DNA from: Lysinibacillus louembei
GTDB taxonomy: Bacteria > Bacillota > Bacilli > Bacillales_A > Planococcaceae
Assembly (NCBI RefSeq): GCF_033880585.1
Contig: NZ_CP137624.1
Coordinates: 786,001-850,000 of the forward strand
Direction: 5' to 3'
DNA length: 64,000 bases
Positions 42,953 through 51,923 of the stretch are shown here, in pieces. The notes under the pieces are model-generated. The model was not told the DNA's origin and searched no databases. It was given only the letters and a program-made list of their open reading frames with translations. The translations under genes were made by a program, and so were the position numbers. The stretch's first letter is position 1, and each line of letters starts with the position of its first letter.

Positions 42953-43375
42953 CTACTCATCCTCACTTATACTCAAAATAATCGTTACAAGCGTACCAAT
43001 AACCGTTAATGCTACACCTGCTTCAAAAATCATCACTGTTGATAAATGTGTTTCGCCTAATAGCGGAAGATCAAAATAACGATCAGCCTGTGTTAAAAAT
43101 GGTACATTGAAGAAAATTGAAGCAATAGCGGTGCCTGTTGCTAAAAGTACACCCAAGGCTGCTACTTTTTTAAAATCAAAGGGCATGCCGTTATGCACCG
43201 TTTCAATATCATACGTTAAATACAGTAACACAATAGCTGAGCCAAGCACTAAGCCGCCAATAAAGCCGCCACCTGGCGCATTATGTCCAGCAAAGAAAAG
43301 ATACACACCGAGCGTTAAAATAATAAACACTACCATTTTGACAACGGTGCGCAAAATGACATCATTAATTTTCAA
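42953..43375 (-). CDS. mnhB: Mrp/Mnh antiporter subunit B
   Basis: The 140-residue four-helix subunit carries the family motif FFAGHNAPGGGFIGGLVLGSA split over helices 2-3. It overlaps mnhA by 11 bp. Confidence 0.94.
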   Translation of the reverse strand: MKINDVILRTVVKMVVFIILTLGVYLFFAGHNAPGGGFIGGLVLGSAIVLLYLTYDIETVHNGMPFDFKKVAALGVLLATGTAIASIFFNVPFLTQADRYFDLPLLGETHLSTVMIFEAGVALTVIGTLVTIILSISEDE

Positions 43376-45764
43376 CGTCAGTCTCTCCTTTCTTTGCCTT
43401 TAATTTAATCAATGTATAAATTCCTAAGCCAGCGATAAATAACACGACAACTTCAAGCATCGTATCAAATGCACGGAAATCCCCTAAAATCGTATTAACG
43501 ATATTTTTCCCACCAGCTAAATTATAGGAATCCTCAAAATAAGCCGAAATTGGCTCAAACTTTTCATAATGTAAAACACTTAATCCAACAAGTGTTACGG
43601 TCGCCCCTACGAAAATAGAAATAGTTGCCTTCGAAAACTTCACTGCTCTTGATACTTTTTCCTTCGTTAAATCTGGTAAGAACTTAAAGCATAGTAAGAA
43701 CAATGCTGTCGTTACTGATTCAACAACGAGCTGTGTCAATGCTAAATCTGGTGCACGAAACACAACGAAGAAAAAGGCAACCGAATAGCCAAGTACACCA
43801 TTCAGTAAAACTGTCGTAATACGCCCCTTAGCAAATAACAATGCCACGGCAGCAAACACCATAATTAGTAATAAAATCATCTCATAATACTCAACAGGTG
43901 AATCCTGCGATGGACTCCAAGTAAATGCATCACTTAATACAAAATAGCCTGCAACAATCGTCACAAATATGATGTAAATATAAGCAAAGTAATACGTTAA
44001 ATTGCCATTCATATATATGCGAGTAAACCAGCCCGACTTCGACTCAGCGAAGCCAATAATACGCTCATAGTATGCATTCAATGTATACTTTTGTGAGAAC
44101 AATTGGTAAATTGCACGCCACTTTGGCAGCGAGCGGTATAAAAGGATACCGATAATAATCACACCAATTGTCATAAACAATTCCGTACCGATATGGAAGT
44201 GTTCAATTGGCACTGTTAGCTCCTCCGCTGGGAAGCTTGGATAAATACTTTGCATCGCAGGTGCTAAAATATTACGTCTTAAAATATTTGGGAAGAAGAA
44301 AATACCAATAACAAATGCTACTAACACAAACGGTGAAATTAGCATACCAATAGGTGCTTCATGCGGTGGCTTTTCTAAACGATCTGGTTGCAGCTTGCCG
44401 AAAAATGTTCGACCGATAATAATCACGCAATAAACAAATGTGAAGACACTTGCTGTCCATGCAACAACAGGGAAAATAAAGCCAAAGCTTTCAACAGAGA
44501 AAATATTTAATTGTAAAATATCTACCGTTGCTTTAAAAAACATTTCTTTACTTAAAAAACCATTGAATGGTGGCAAGCCTGCCATCGACATACTGCCAAT
44601 CACCGCAATTGTAAATGTAAACGGCATTAATGCCATCAAGCCGCCCAGTCGACGAATATCACGCGTCCCTACCTCATGGTCAACAATGCCGACCATCATA
44701 AAGAGCGCACCTTTAAATGTGGAATGATTAATTAAATGGAATAACGCAGCAAATGTTGCTTGCGTATAAATTAATGATTCGGAACTGTAGCCTAATGCAT
44801 GTGCAGCAGAGCCAAGCCCAAACAATGACATAATCAGCCCAAGCTGACTAACTGTGGAATAAGCTAATAATGCTTTTAAATCGAATTGGCGCACCGCGTT
44901 AAACGAGCCCCAGAACAGCGTAACAATACCGACACCAGCGACTGTCCAAAACCATACTTCATGTCCACCAAAAACAGGTGACATACGCGCAACTAAATAA
45001 ATGCCTGCTTTTACCATAGTTGCAGAGTGTAAATATGCACTAACAGGTGTTGGTGCCTCCATTGCGTCTGGCAACCAAATATGGAATGGGAATTGCGCTG
45101 ATTTTGTGAAAGCACCTAAAAGCACTAATAGCATTGCTGGAATAAATAGTGCGTGCTCTTGAATTATGCTGACATTTGCAATTAATTCACGTATGCTAAA
45201 CGTACCCGCAATTGTATATAAAGTTAAAAAGCCTGCTAGCATTGCGACGCCACCTGTTACCGTAATCGTCATTGCTTTACGTGCACCAGCACGAGACGCT
45301 TTACGATGATGCCAAAATGCAATCAGCAAAAATGACGATACGCTTGTCAGCTCCCAAAATGCATAAAGCACCATTAAGTGATCTGAAAAAACGACGCCTA
45401 GCATGGCCCCCATAAAGAGCAATAGATAGCAATAAAAATGATGAAGTGATTCTTTTGTTGATAAATAAAAAATTGAGTACAAAATGACTAAGCTACCAAC
45501 CCCAGTAATTAGCAAGCTAAAAATCATGCTTAGCCCGTCTAAATAGGTTGTAAAGCTTATGTTAAAAGAGGGGATCCACTCATAAGTTTTTGTAAATGTT
45601 TCACCATTCGCTATACGAGGGATATATGTAGTTAATATACTAAATAAAATGACCGGCACAGCTAAGACAAGCCAGCCGATATGTACTTTATTAAATCGCC
45701 TATATATGAACGGAATAGCAGCCGCCATTATAAACGGTAAAAGTATTGCAAGTTCAACAATCAT
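43365..45764 (-). CDS. mnhA: Mrp/Mnh antiporter subunit A
   Basis: This 799-residue subunit resembles complex I NuoL with a C-terminal MnhB-like extension. About 20 helices are seen; FWELTSVSSFLLIAFW carries the conserved Glu, TKSAQFPFHIWLPDAMEAPTPVSAYLHSATMVKAG (in pieces) the Lys/His signature, and LALTQLVVESVTTALFLLCF the C-terminal domain. AGGAGGTTTT precedes ATG 45764. It starts the seven-gene operon, needed for Na+ and pH homeostasis. Confidence 0.95.
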   Translation of the reverse strand: MIVELAILLPFIMAAAIPFIYRRFNKVHIGWLVLAVPVILFSILTTYIPRIANGETFTKTYEWIPSFNISFTTYLDGLSMIFSLLITGVGSLVILYSIFYLSTKESLHHFYCYLLLFMGAMLGVVFSDHLMVLYAFWELTSVSSFLLIAFWHHRKASRAGARKAMTITVTGGVAMLAGFLTLYTIAGTFSIRELIANVSIIQEHALFIPAMLLVLLGAFTKSAQFPFHIWLPDAMEAPTPVSAYLHSATMVKAGIYLVARMSPVFGGHEVWFWTVAGVGIVTLFWGSFNAVRQFDLKALLAYSTVSQLGLIMSLFGLGSAAHALGYSSESLIYTQATFAALFHLINHSTFKGALFMMVGIVDHEVGTRDIRRLGGLMALMPFTFTIAVIGSMSMAGLPPFNGFLSKEMFFKATVDILQLNIFSVESFGFIFPVVAWTASVFTFVYCVIIIGRTFFGKLQPDRLEKPPHEAPIGMLISPFVLVAFVIGIFFFPNILRRNILAPAMQSIYPSFPAEELTVPIEHFHIGTELFMTIGVIIIGILLYRSLPKWRAIYQLFSQKYTLNAYYERIIGFAESKSGWFTRIYMNGNLTYYFAYIYIIFVTIVAGYFVLSDAFTWSPSQDSPVEYYEMILLLIMVFAAVALLFAKGRITTVLLNGVLGYSVAFFFVVFRAPDLALTQLVVESVTTALFLLCFKFLPDLTKEKVSRAVKFSKATISIFVGATVTLVGLSVLHYEKFEPISAYFEDSYNLAGGKNIVNTILGDFRAFDTMLEVVVLFIAGLGIYTLIKLKAKKGETDVEN

Positions 45765-46134
45765 ATGCCAAAACCTCCTAGATTAAAAATGATGCATGAC
45801 CATAATGTTTAATATCAGTTTTACTAAAAAATATATTTTCTATCCATTAATATTTTGACTATTATTACTTACAGCAATTTGTTACCAATTCACTTGACTA
45901 ACGTTACAACTCATAGCATAATAGTGTGTCATAAAGAGCAAGTCAAAATAAAAAAATTTTTTAGTGTGCAGTGCCCTTTGCAAGCCAAAAATACATCATA
46001 TAAGAAAAGTATACACTAGAATATGACGGAATGCACTGCAATGGCTTCGATATTCGCTCATTTACACTAGGTTTTTCAAAATTGATAACTGGAGTGTCGT
46101 GTTTACAAATATAATAAAGAGGTGCAAAACTATC
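45765..46134. other. Divergent promoter region between mnhA and the Usp gene
   Basis: About 370 bp of AT-rich sequence contains promoters for both flanking units. A plus-strand promoter is at 45894-45922. Short frames here lack ribosome sites. I see no riboswitch. Confidence 0.5.
45894..45922 (+). promoter_or_regulatory. Promoter TTGACT-N17-CATAAT for the Usp-domain gene
   Basis: A near-consensus sigma-A promoter with ideal 17-bp spacing leads to the Usp gene and leaves a leader of about 200 nt. A long leader for a single gene could hold additional control, but no fold is obvious. Confidence 0.6.
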
Positions 46135-46821
46135 ATGAAGCATGTTAAAAGCAGAATGGACGAAAGTATTTTAGTTTGTGTGTACTACGGACTTAATGGC
46201 GAACGTCTAATCCGTCGAGGGCATAAGCTCGCAACATTACTTGACTGTCCTCTATATGTTTTAACAGTAGATGCTAAGCCTATCGACGCATTTGATGCAG
46301 AAAAATCGGGCTACATCGAACAATGGAAGCAGCTAACAAGTGAATTAGAGGTTGAAGAGTTTATTATTCGCGATAACGAGAAACTACCTATCCATAAAGT
46401 AATTACAGAAGTAGCAATGCAACATAATATTACACAAATCATTGTAGGTCAAAGCGCACAAAGCCGTTGGGAGGAAATCACAAAGGGTTCATTCTTAAAT
46501 GTCTTATTGCGTGAAATTCCTTTTGTTGACTTCCACATCGTGGCTGTCAAACGCCCGACAGAGGATGAGTCGTTCGATATTTATGAAAAAGGCGTTCGTG
46601 CTTATTTAATTTGTGACAATGGCGAGTACAAAGTTGCCTTTACTTGTCCAAAATTTGCCTCAATCGAGGGGATTTTCTTTAAAGAAATCGGCACAGATTT
46701 CGATAATGGCATTTTCAAATTCAATTTTGAAGGAAAAATGCATGAGCTAGATATCGTAGAGGGTGCTGTAACAAATCCTCAGGTGATTCCAGTGAAATGC
46801 AAGCCATCGCTAGCTCGTTAA
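46135..46821 (+). CDS. Stand-alone KdpD-like universal stress (Usp) domain protein
   Basis: The 228-residue cytosolic protein resembles the Usp domain of the sensor KdpD: ESILVCVYYGLNGERLIRRGHKLATLL, LYVLTVDAKP, and GQSAQSRWEEITKGSFLNVLLRE. It lacks the KdpD N-terminal ATP-binding part and the kinase. A second small beta-rich domain fills residues 150-228. It may read nucleotide status for cation transport, suggested by its divergent position to the Mrp operon. ATG 46135 follows AGAGGTG at slightly long spacing. Confidence 0.8.
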   Translation: MKHVKSRMDESILVCVYYGLNGERLIRRGHKLATLLDCPLYVLTVDAKPIDAFDAEKSGYIEQWKQLTSELEVEEFIIRDNEKLPIHKVITEVAMQHNITQIIVGQSAQSRWEEITKGSFLNVLLREIPFVDFHIVAVKRPTEDESFDIYEKGVRAYLICDNGEYKVAFTCPKFASIEGIFFKEIGTDFDNGIFKFNFEGKMHELDIVEGAVTNPQVIPVKCKPSLAR

Positions 46822-46825
46822 GCCT

Positions 46826-46860
46826 AAAAGCTGTAGGGGAAAATTCCCCCTACAGCTTTT
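46826..46860. terminator. Terminator after the Usp-domain gene
   Basis: AAAAGCTGTAGGGG pairs perfectly with CCCCTACAGCTTTT (46847-46860) and is followed by a T-run. It lies between converging genes. Confidence 0.85.
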
Positions 46861-46894
46861 TTTTGTTATATTTCATAGCTCTTTTATCTTCCCC

Positions 46895-48094
46895 TTAAGC
46901 ATTCGCCGCCTTATCCTTCGGCAACCAAAACGCAACAAACAATAATAATGGCAGGCATGAAATGGCAATAATTGTTGCGACAATGCCATATTCATCAATT
47001 AACATCCCCGTTGCAACAGCTCCGATTGCCCCCATGCCAAATGATAAACCGACCGTCAAGCCAGCCATTGTGCCAATTTTAGTTGGTACAAGCTCCTGCG
47101 CATAAACAACTGTTACAGAGAAGCTAATCATAATTAACGTACCGATAATCACTAGAAGCAATGGAACGAGCCATAACGGCATATAGGGCAATGCTAAACA
47201 AAATGGCGTTGGGGCAACAACCGATACCACAATCACATTTTTACGCCCAATTCGATCTGACAAAGGACCACCGAGAAATGTTCCTACAACACCACAAGCC
47301 ATAAAAATAAAAATGAAAATCTGTCCAACTGGAATTGTTAAGCTATACTCCTCCACTAAATAAAATACATAAAAACTCGTAATATTTGTCGTATAGAAGG
47401 AGCGTGCAAAAATAATAATAAACAGCAAGGCTAATGCCATTGTTACTTGCTTTTTTGTCAACGGTGGCAACGATGAAATCAGTCGACGCTTCACTTTCGA
47501 TAGCTTCTCTTCCTCTAGCTGTGCCTTATACCATAGCGAAATTTTGGTAAGAATCACGATGCCGATAGCTGACAATGCTAAAACAACAGAGGCTCCCTTC
47601 ATACCAAATGGTAGCAAAATAAAGGCACTAATCAGCGGGGCTAATGCTTGTCCAGAATTGCCTCCTACTTGATAAATCGACTGTGCTAAGCCACGCTTCG
47701 TCCCGGCAGCCATATAAGACACACGCGAGCCTTCAGGATGGAAAATAGCTGAACCAAGTCCTAAAAAGAGTACTGCAACGAGGATTACCCAATAGCTATG
47801 CGCTAAAATCAGCATCGCTACGCCAATGAAGGAGCTGACCATGCCAATAGGTAACGCATATGGCATTGGTTTTTTATCTGTAATAAAGCCAACGACAGGC
47901 TGTAAAACAGAGGCAAACATATTTAACACAAAGGAAATCAAGCCTAGCTGTGTAAAGGTTAATCCTAAACTATCCACTAAAAGTGGAAACATCGCAGGTA
48001 CAACAGACTGCATCGTATCATTAATTAAATGACAAATGCCGATTGCAACCATCATCGCATAAATTGGTTGATTATATTTTTCAGTTGTATTCAT
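46895..48094 (-). CDS. MFS transporter, fosmidomycin-resistance (Fsr) type
   Basis: This 399-residue exporter-like protein has twelve hydrophobic segments. The opening GICHLINDTMQSVVPAMFPLL and FITDKKPMPYALPIGM are typical of Fsr-like MFS proteins. GGPLSDRIGRKNVI is the second MFS loop. Substrate unknown. ATG 48094 has only a weak ribosome site (GCGTGA). The upstream frame adds 11 residues of non-conserved sequence. Confidence 0.85.
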   Translation of the reverse strand: MNTTEKYNQPIYAMMVAIGICHLINDTMQSVVPAMFPLLVDSLGLTFTQLGLISFVLNMFASVLQPVVGFITDKKPMPYALPIGMVSSFIGVAMLILAHSYWVILVAVLFLGLGSAIFHPEGSRVSYMAAGTKRGLAQSIYQVGGNSGQALAPLISAFILLPFGMKGASVVLALSAIGIVILTKISLWYKAQLEEEKLSKVKRRLISSLPPLTKKQVTMALALLFIIIFARSFYTTNITSFYVFYLVEEYSLTIPVGQIFIFIFMACGVVGTFLGGPLSDRIGRKNVIVVSVVAPTPFCLALPYMPLWLVPLLLVIIGTLIMISFSVTVVYAQELVPTKIGTMAGLTVGLSFGMGAIGAVATGMLIDEYGIVATIIAISCLPLLLFVAFWLPKDKAANA

Positions 48095-48168
48095 AATTTT
48101 ATTCACGCTTTCTATGCTGTATAGCATATATACTTTTCGCTCATGCTATGTGATAAGGAGTGATATAC

Positions 48169-48876
48169 ATGGACATAGGCGAAATTAATTTTTGGGAAAT
48201 GATGTTCCGCACAACGGTTACGTTTATTGCCCTGCTCATTTTAGCTCGAATTATTGGCAAAAAACAATTGAGTCAATTAACGTTCTTCCACTACACGACA
48301 GGCATTACCTTTGGTTCCATTGCAGGCGAAATATCGTCTCAAAAGGAAACCCCTTTTTGGGATGGGATGATTTCACTCATTTGGTGGTCCATTTTAACAA
48401 TTTTACTCAGTGCCATCGCTTTAAAATCAACAAAGATGCGCGTGCTTGTTGATGATAAGCCAACAATTCTTATTCATAATGGTGTTATTTCTGAAGCAAA
48501 CTTAAAGAAAGCAAGGCTCCATTTAGATGAATTGACGATGCTGTTGCGTGAGCAAAGCATTTTTTCAGTAAACGAGGTTGCCTATGCTGTTTTTGAAACA
48601 AATGGAGAGCTAAGCGTTATGAAAAAGCCTCCCTTTGCAGAAGCAACGAAAAAGGATACACAGGCCAATTTAACCCCACCTCTATGTATGCCAACAGAAG
48701 TGATTTCCAATGGGCGAATCATCTCTGAAAATTTGCAACAGCTTGATTTAACAGAAGAATGGCTGTTGAAAAAGCTCCGTAATAAAAAGGTTGATGATGT
48801 GGAGCAGGTTCTTTTTGCACAAGTGTTGGAAGACCATTCACTTTATGTTAGTACGAAAACTAATCAATCTCCATAA
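48169..48876 (+). CDS. DUF421/YetF-like membrane protein
   Basis: This 235-residue protein has three N-terminal helices (residues 10-85) and two small cytosolic domains. The family signature ARIIGKKQLSQLTFFHYTTGITFGSIAGE (in pieces) and the LRLDELTMLLREQSIFSVNEVAYAVFE-like stretch (in parts) are seen. YetF-like proteins are linked to membrane or spore physiology, role unclear. ATG 48169 follows AAGGAGTG. Its 3' end overlaps the convergent CBS gene by 17 bp. Confidence 0.85.
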   Translation: MDIGEINFWEMMFRTTVTFIALLILARIIGKKQLSQLTFFHYTTGITFGSIAGEISSQKETPFWDGMISLIWWSILTILLSAIALKSTKMRVLVDDKPTILIHNGVISEANLKKARLHLDELTMLLREQSIFSVNEVAYAVFETNGELSVMKKPPFAEATKKDTQANLTPPLCMPTEVISNGRIISENLQQLDLTEEWLLKKLRNKKVDDVEQVLFAQVLEDHSLYVSTKTNQSP

Positions 48877-49558
48877 TATCAATCGGTGTCACCATGCCAA
48901 TAAGCTTTTGGTGCGGGCGACCATGCTCTGTAATCAACAGTGCTTCATAACGTTGCCCGCGCTCCACCCCTTGCTTAAAAATCTCCTCTGCCTCATACAC
49001 CGTCATCGCCTTGCTAATAAATTTATAATTTTTAAGCTTTCTCTCATGAAATAAAATATCCTGCAATGTTACATGCTTCGCCCAATTCCCTTTACCCATT
49101 GATGTTGCAAGCCAATTCGTTATACCGACTGTCGTAATTAACCCTTGAAATTGTTGCCCTGTATATATAGGAAATTGTGTATATTTACGCTTACGAATAA
49201 CCTTCAGCATATATGTAAGTGAATCCGTTGTCTGAAAAGCCGTGACATGCTTGCGAAACAGCTGTCCTACAAGCTTTGGCTTTGCTAATGCAGCATCAAT
49301 CGCCTCAATTTCCTCCACAACCTGTATATGTGGCTCTGCGATGACAAAATCAATCGACGTTCGATGATGCACAATAGCATTGCGCAAATCAGCATAAGCA
49401 CGTAAATCATCCTCATATTTTTGCACAAGTGGATTTTTCCTGCGTGCCCTATCAAGCAAGCGATAAAATGGCATATACTCTTTGACATCAGCTATCTCGC
49501 GCAATGTATGGTCAATCCGATTAAAAGCAGTGATAAAGCGATCAGAGTTTGTAGACAT
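48860..49558 (-). CDS. CBS-domain-pair protein with N-terminal HEPN-like helical domain
   Basis: This 232-residue protein has a helical N-terminus (1-80) with LRNAIVHHRT, which matches the R-x4-6-H motif of HEPN RNases. Two CBS domains follow: residues 90-155 (VTAFQTTDSLTYMLKVIRKRKYTQFPI) and 165-230 (KAMTVYEAEEIFKQG ... GMVTPIDIMEID). CBS pairs usually bind adenosine nucleotides. The combination suggests nucleotide-controlled activity, unproven. ATG follows AAGGAGGGG. Confidence 0.82.
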   Translation of the reverse strand: MSTNSDRFITAFNRIDHTLREIADVKEYMPFYRLLDRARRKNPLVQKYEDDLRAYADLRNAIVHHRTSIDFVIAEPHIQVVEEIEAIDAALAKPKLVGQLFRKHVTAFQTTDSLTYMLKVIRKRKYTQFPIYTGQQFQGLITTVGITNWLATSMGKGNWAKHVTLQDILFHERKLKNYKFISKAMTVYEAEEIFKQGVERGQRYEALLITEHGRPHQKLIGMVTPIDIMEID

Positions 49559-49670
49559 TTAGCCCCTCCTTACCTTGCATAATTATGATATATTATAGTC
49601 CTAATTTTCGAATTTTGAAATATTATTGCAAAAAAGCGAACGTCCGAAAAATCATTTTGGGACGCTCCCT

Positions 49671-49786
49671 TTGCGACGAGGATGGTGACAATTTGCTCCT
49701 GCGGTTACTCGTCGCAGTTAAAACCATTTGCTCCTGCGATTACTCGTCGCAGAAAAGCTCTATTGTAACCACCGCAGGAGCACAAT
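49671..49786. repeat. Repeat cluster ATTTGCTCCTGCG-TTACTCGTCGCAG
   Basis: A 27-bp unit is at 49691-49717 and again at 49726-49752 with one mismatch (period 35 bp). A partial inverted copy GCGACGAG lies at 49672-49679 and ACCGCAGGAGCACAAT at 49771-49786. Together the cluster could fold into alternative hairpins. The period is not a multiple of three, so it is not coding. Confidence 0.6.
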
Positions 49787-49819
49787 TTTAATCAAAAGTT
49801 GACTATGTAAAAAAGCGGA

Positions 49820-49849
49820 GCCGCCCAGAAAGTTCACTTTCTGGACGGC
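49820..49849 (-). terminator. Terminator after the phosphatase gene
   Basis: A 13-bp stem with one mismatch (GCCGTCCAGAAAG paired with CTTTCTGGGCGGC) and a 4-nt loop is followed on the minus strand by CTTTTTT. Confidence 0.8.
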
Positions 49850-49858
49850 CCCTCTACA

Positions 49859-50272
49859 TTATTTATATAATTTTTCCAATGCCTCATGCATATTTGAACG
49901 AATATTTGCTAACGGGCGAGCTTCCTTTACAAGCTGCTCAGCGCTTTGCACATCATTTGCTATTCCTAGCTCTAGCAATACAGCTGTTGCCATAACACTT
50001 GCTCTGCCATTCCCGCTACCACAATGGATATAAATATTTTTCCCAGCCTCATATGCTTCTTTAATCCCCATAGCACCCGCCTGAATGCTTCCAGCCAAAT
50101 CCTGTTCAACAATTGGGGAACACATAATCGAACATGTTGGCATTTCTCCATCCTGTACAGCATTCGCACGAACATCATAGACAATCTCAATATTTTCCAC
50201 TTCTACAGCATCCTTAGCATCTGCTGCACCACCAAAGAAAATACGTCCCTTTACTAATTCATCGTAGCTCAT
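49859..50272 (-). CDS. Small protein-tyrosine/dual-specificity phosphatase-like protein
   Basis: This 137-residue protein carries the phosphatase loop IHCGSGNGRAS, an exact H-C-x5-R motif near residues 88-95, and an Asp-containing strand VYDVRANAVQDGE upstream. It would form a phosphocysteine intermediate. Substrate is unknown: protein, sugar phosphate or lipid. It starts 10 bp after a PfkB kinase, so the two form an operon. ATG 50272 is better spaced from GGAGG than 50275. Confidence 0.8.
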   Translation of the reverse strand: MSYDELVKGRIFFGGAADAKDAVEVENIEIVYDVRANAVQDGEMPTCSIMCSPIVEQDLAGSIQAGAMGIKEAYEAGKNIYIHCGSGNGRASVMATAVLLELGIANDVQSAEQLVKEARPLANIRSNMHEALEKLYK

Positions 50273-50284
50273 CATTGACCTCCA

Positions 50285-51223
50285 TTATAGTAAATTTTTA
50301 ATTTCCTCATAGCGTGGTAATGCTGTTAAGGCACCTGGCTTCGTCGCTGCTAATGCACCTAGCTTGTTACCAAAAGCAACACATGCAGTTACTTCCTCGA
50401 CTGTCGTTGGCAAACCATTATAATGCACATAGCGTAATACCCCTGCCATAAATGCATCACCTGCACCTGTTGTATCGACTGCTGTTACCTTTTCAGCAGG
50501 TACGTGAATTGTTTCACCATTTAAAATTGCATAAGAGCCTTCTGCCCCTACTGTAATTAAAACGATTGGTACAAGCAATGCATCAAGTGCCGCAATGCCT
50601 TCTTCAATTGTTGCTGTTTGCGTTAAGAAAAATAGCTCCTCATCTGTTAGCTTTAAAATATCTGCATCCTCAAAAAAGCGTGTAATCGTCTCACGACAAA
50701 TTTCCTCGCTATGCCAACGTAATGGACGAATATTCGCGTCTATTGCAATAATTGCGCCATGCTCCTTTGCTAGCTCCACTGCTGCCACTGTCGTTGCAAG
50801 TGCGGTTGGATGAAACATCGTTCCTGAGCACACATTAAAAATAGAAGCACGTTTAAACGCTTCTAGCTGTAACTGCACATCTTCTACTTGTAAATCAGGC
50901 GTTTCATCTATATAATCTCTAAAAATGCGTTCACCATCTGCTGTTAAATCGACATAAACACCACTCACGCGCTTTTCTGGTACGTAAACAGCATAATCTA
51001 AATTAACGCCTTCATTCGTTATCTCATTGCGAACAAATTCAGATGTCTCATCATCACCTGTAATTGTAATTAAAGCGGACGGAGCACCAATGCGGCTAAT
51101 TCCTGCTGCTACATTAATTGTTGCGCCACCTAAATATTTTGTAAATGTTGTATTGCTTATATCATCTGCAATATAATCAACAAATGCATCTCCATAAATA
51201 AGAATAAAATCTTTATTTGCCAA
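50285..51223 (-). CDS. PfkB-family carbohydrate kinase
   Basis: This 312-residue ribokinase-like enzyme has GDAFVDYIAD near the N-terminus, GGATINVAAGISRIGA with the sugar-binding GG, and DTTGAGDAFMAGVLRYV with the catalytic Asp and anion hole. Likely substrate is a ketose such as fructose, but not fixed. TTG 51223 follows GGAGG at 8 nt; ATG 51241 is upstream of the ribosome site. The small phosphatase follows in the same unit. Confidence 0.88.
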   Translation of the reverse strand: MANKDFILIYGDAFVDYIADDISNTTFTKYLGGATINVAAGISRIGAPSALITITGDDETSEFVRNEITNEGVNLDYAVYVPEKRVSGVYVDLTADGERIFRDYIDETPDLQVEDVQLQLEAFKRASIFNVCSGTMFHPTALATTVAAVELAKEHGAIIAIDANIRPLRWHSEEICRETITRFFEDADILKLTDEELFFLTQTATIEEGIAALDALLVPIVLITVGAEGSYAILNGETIHVPAEKVTAVDTTGAGDAFMAGVLRYVHYNGLPTTVEEVTACVAFGNKLGALAATKPGALTALPRYEEIKNLL

Positions 51224-51362
51224 CCTTCTAACCTCCGACATTTTGCTTACTATAGATTACCACGAAAACAGAGCGTCTTTAAAGTATTAAAGTATTTCGA
51301 TAACTAGAAATCGCACATAATTTTGTTATACTTCTATGTAGGTAAGAAAGGAAGTGAATACA

Positions 51363-51923
51363 ATGGAAATTACAATTCAACAAGCACAACCAATGGATGC
51401 TACACAAATCGCACCATTAATTTATGAAGCAATCGGCGATATCGCACATCGTCTAACTGGTGAAACAGAGGAGCAATCTGTACTCACAGCATTAACAGCA
51501 CTTATCGAACGTACAGATAATCGCCATAGCTATTTATACACATATATTGCTAAACAAGGGGATGCGCTACTTGGCATCGCTGTGCTATATGATGGATTTA
51601 CAGCCAAAGCATTGGATGCTAATTTAGCAGCATGGTTATCATCAAAAAACGCCCCTACAAGCATTGATGTAGAAGCACACGATGATGAATTTTATATTGA
51701 TACAGTGTGTGTCACACCAGAGGCACGTGGCTTAGGTATTGGCACAAAGCTGTTACAATTTGCGGAGGAGCAAGCTGTCACAAAAGGCTATAAAAAGCTT
51801 GCCTTAAATGTAGAGCTAGAAAAAGAGAAGGCACGTGCTTTATATGAGCGCCTTGGCTTTACAATTACAGAGCCGTGGACAATTATTAACGAGCCATTCC
51901 ACCATATGGTCAAGGAGCTGTAA
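51363..51923 (+). CDS. GNAT-family N-acetyltransferase
   Basis: This 186-residue protein has the acetyl-CoA binding motif VTPEARGLGIGTKLLQFAEEQA and the downstream LALNVELEKEKARALYERLGFT, both GNAT hallmarks. Substrate cannot be told. ATG 51363 follows AAGGAAG. The stop codon abuts the start of the EamA gene, so the pair is coupled. Confidence 0.88.
   Translation: MEITIQQAQPMDATQIAPLIYEAIGDIAHRLTGETEEQSVLTALTALIERTDNRHSYLYTYIAKQGDALLGIAVLYDGFTAKALDANLAAWLSSKNAPTSIDVEAHDDEFYIDTVCVTPEARGLGIGTKLLQFAEEQAVTKGYKKLALNVELEKEKARALYERLGFTITEPWTIINEPFHHMVKEL

Larger units (their letters stand above)
49559..49858. other. Intergenic region with complex symmetrical repeats
   Basis: About 300 bp between a CBS gene and a phosphatase gene. 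It holds a 27-bp direct repeat pair, matching inverted copies of its two halves, and a terminator hairpin. No ORF with a ribosome site is found. Confidence 0.6.

Noticed and set aside
45923..46134. Long Usp-gene leader considered as a c-di-AMP or potassium-related riboswitch
   Set aside because: I cannot find the conserved blocks of those riboswitches in it.
45961..46143. 60-codon minus-strand frame upstream of the Usp gene
   Set aside because: No ribosome site; it overlaps the leader and the start of the Usp gene.
49691..49752. 27-bp direct repeat pair considered as a mini CRISPR
   Set aside because: The gap is only 8 bp, and inverted copies point to a palindromic element.
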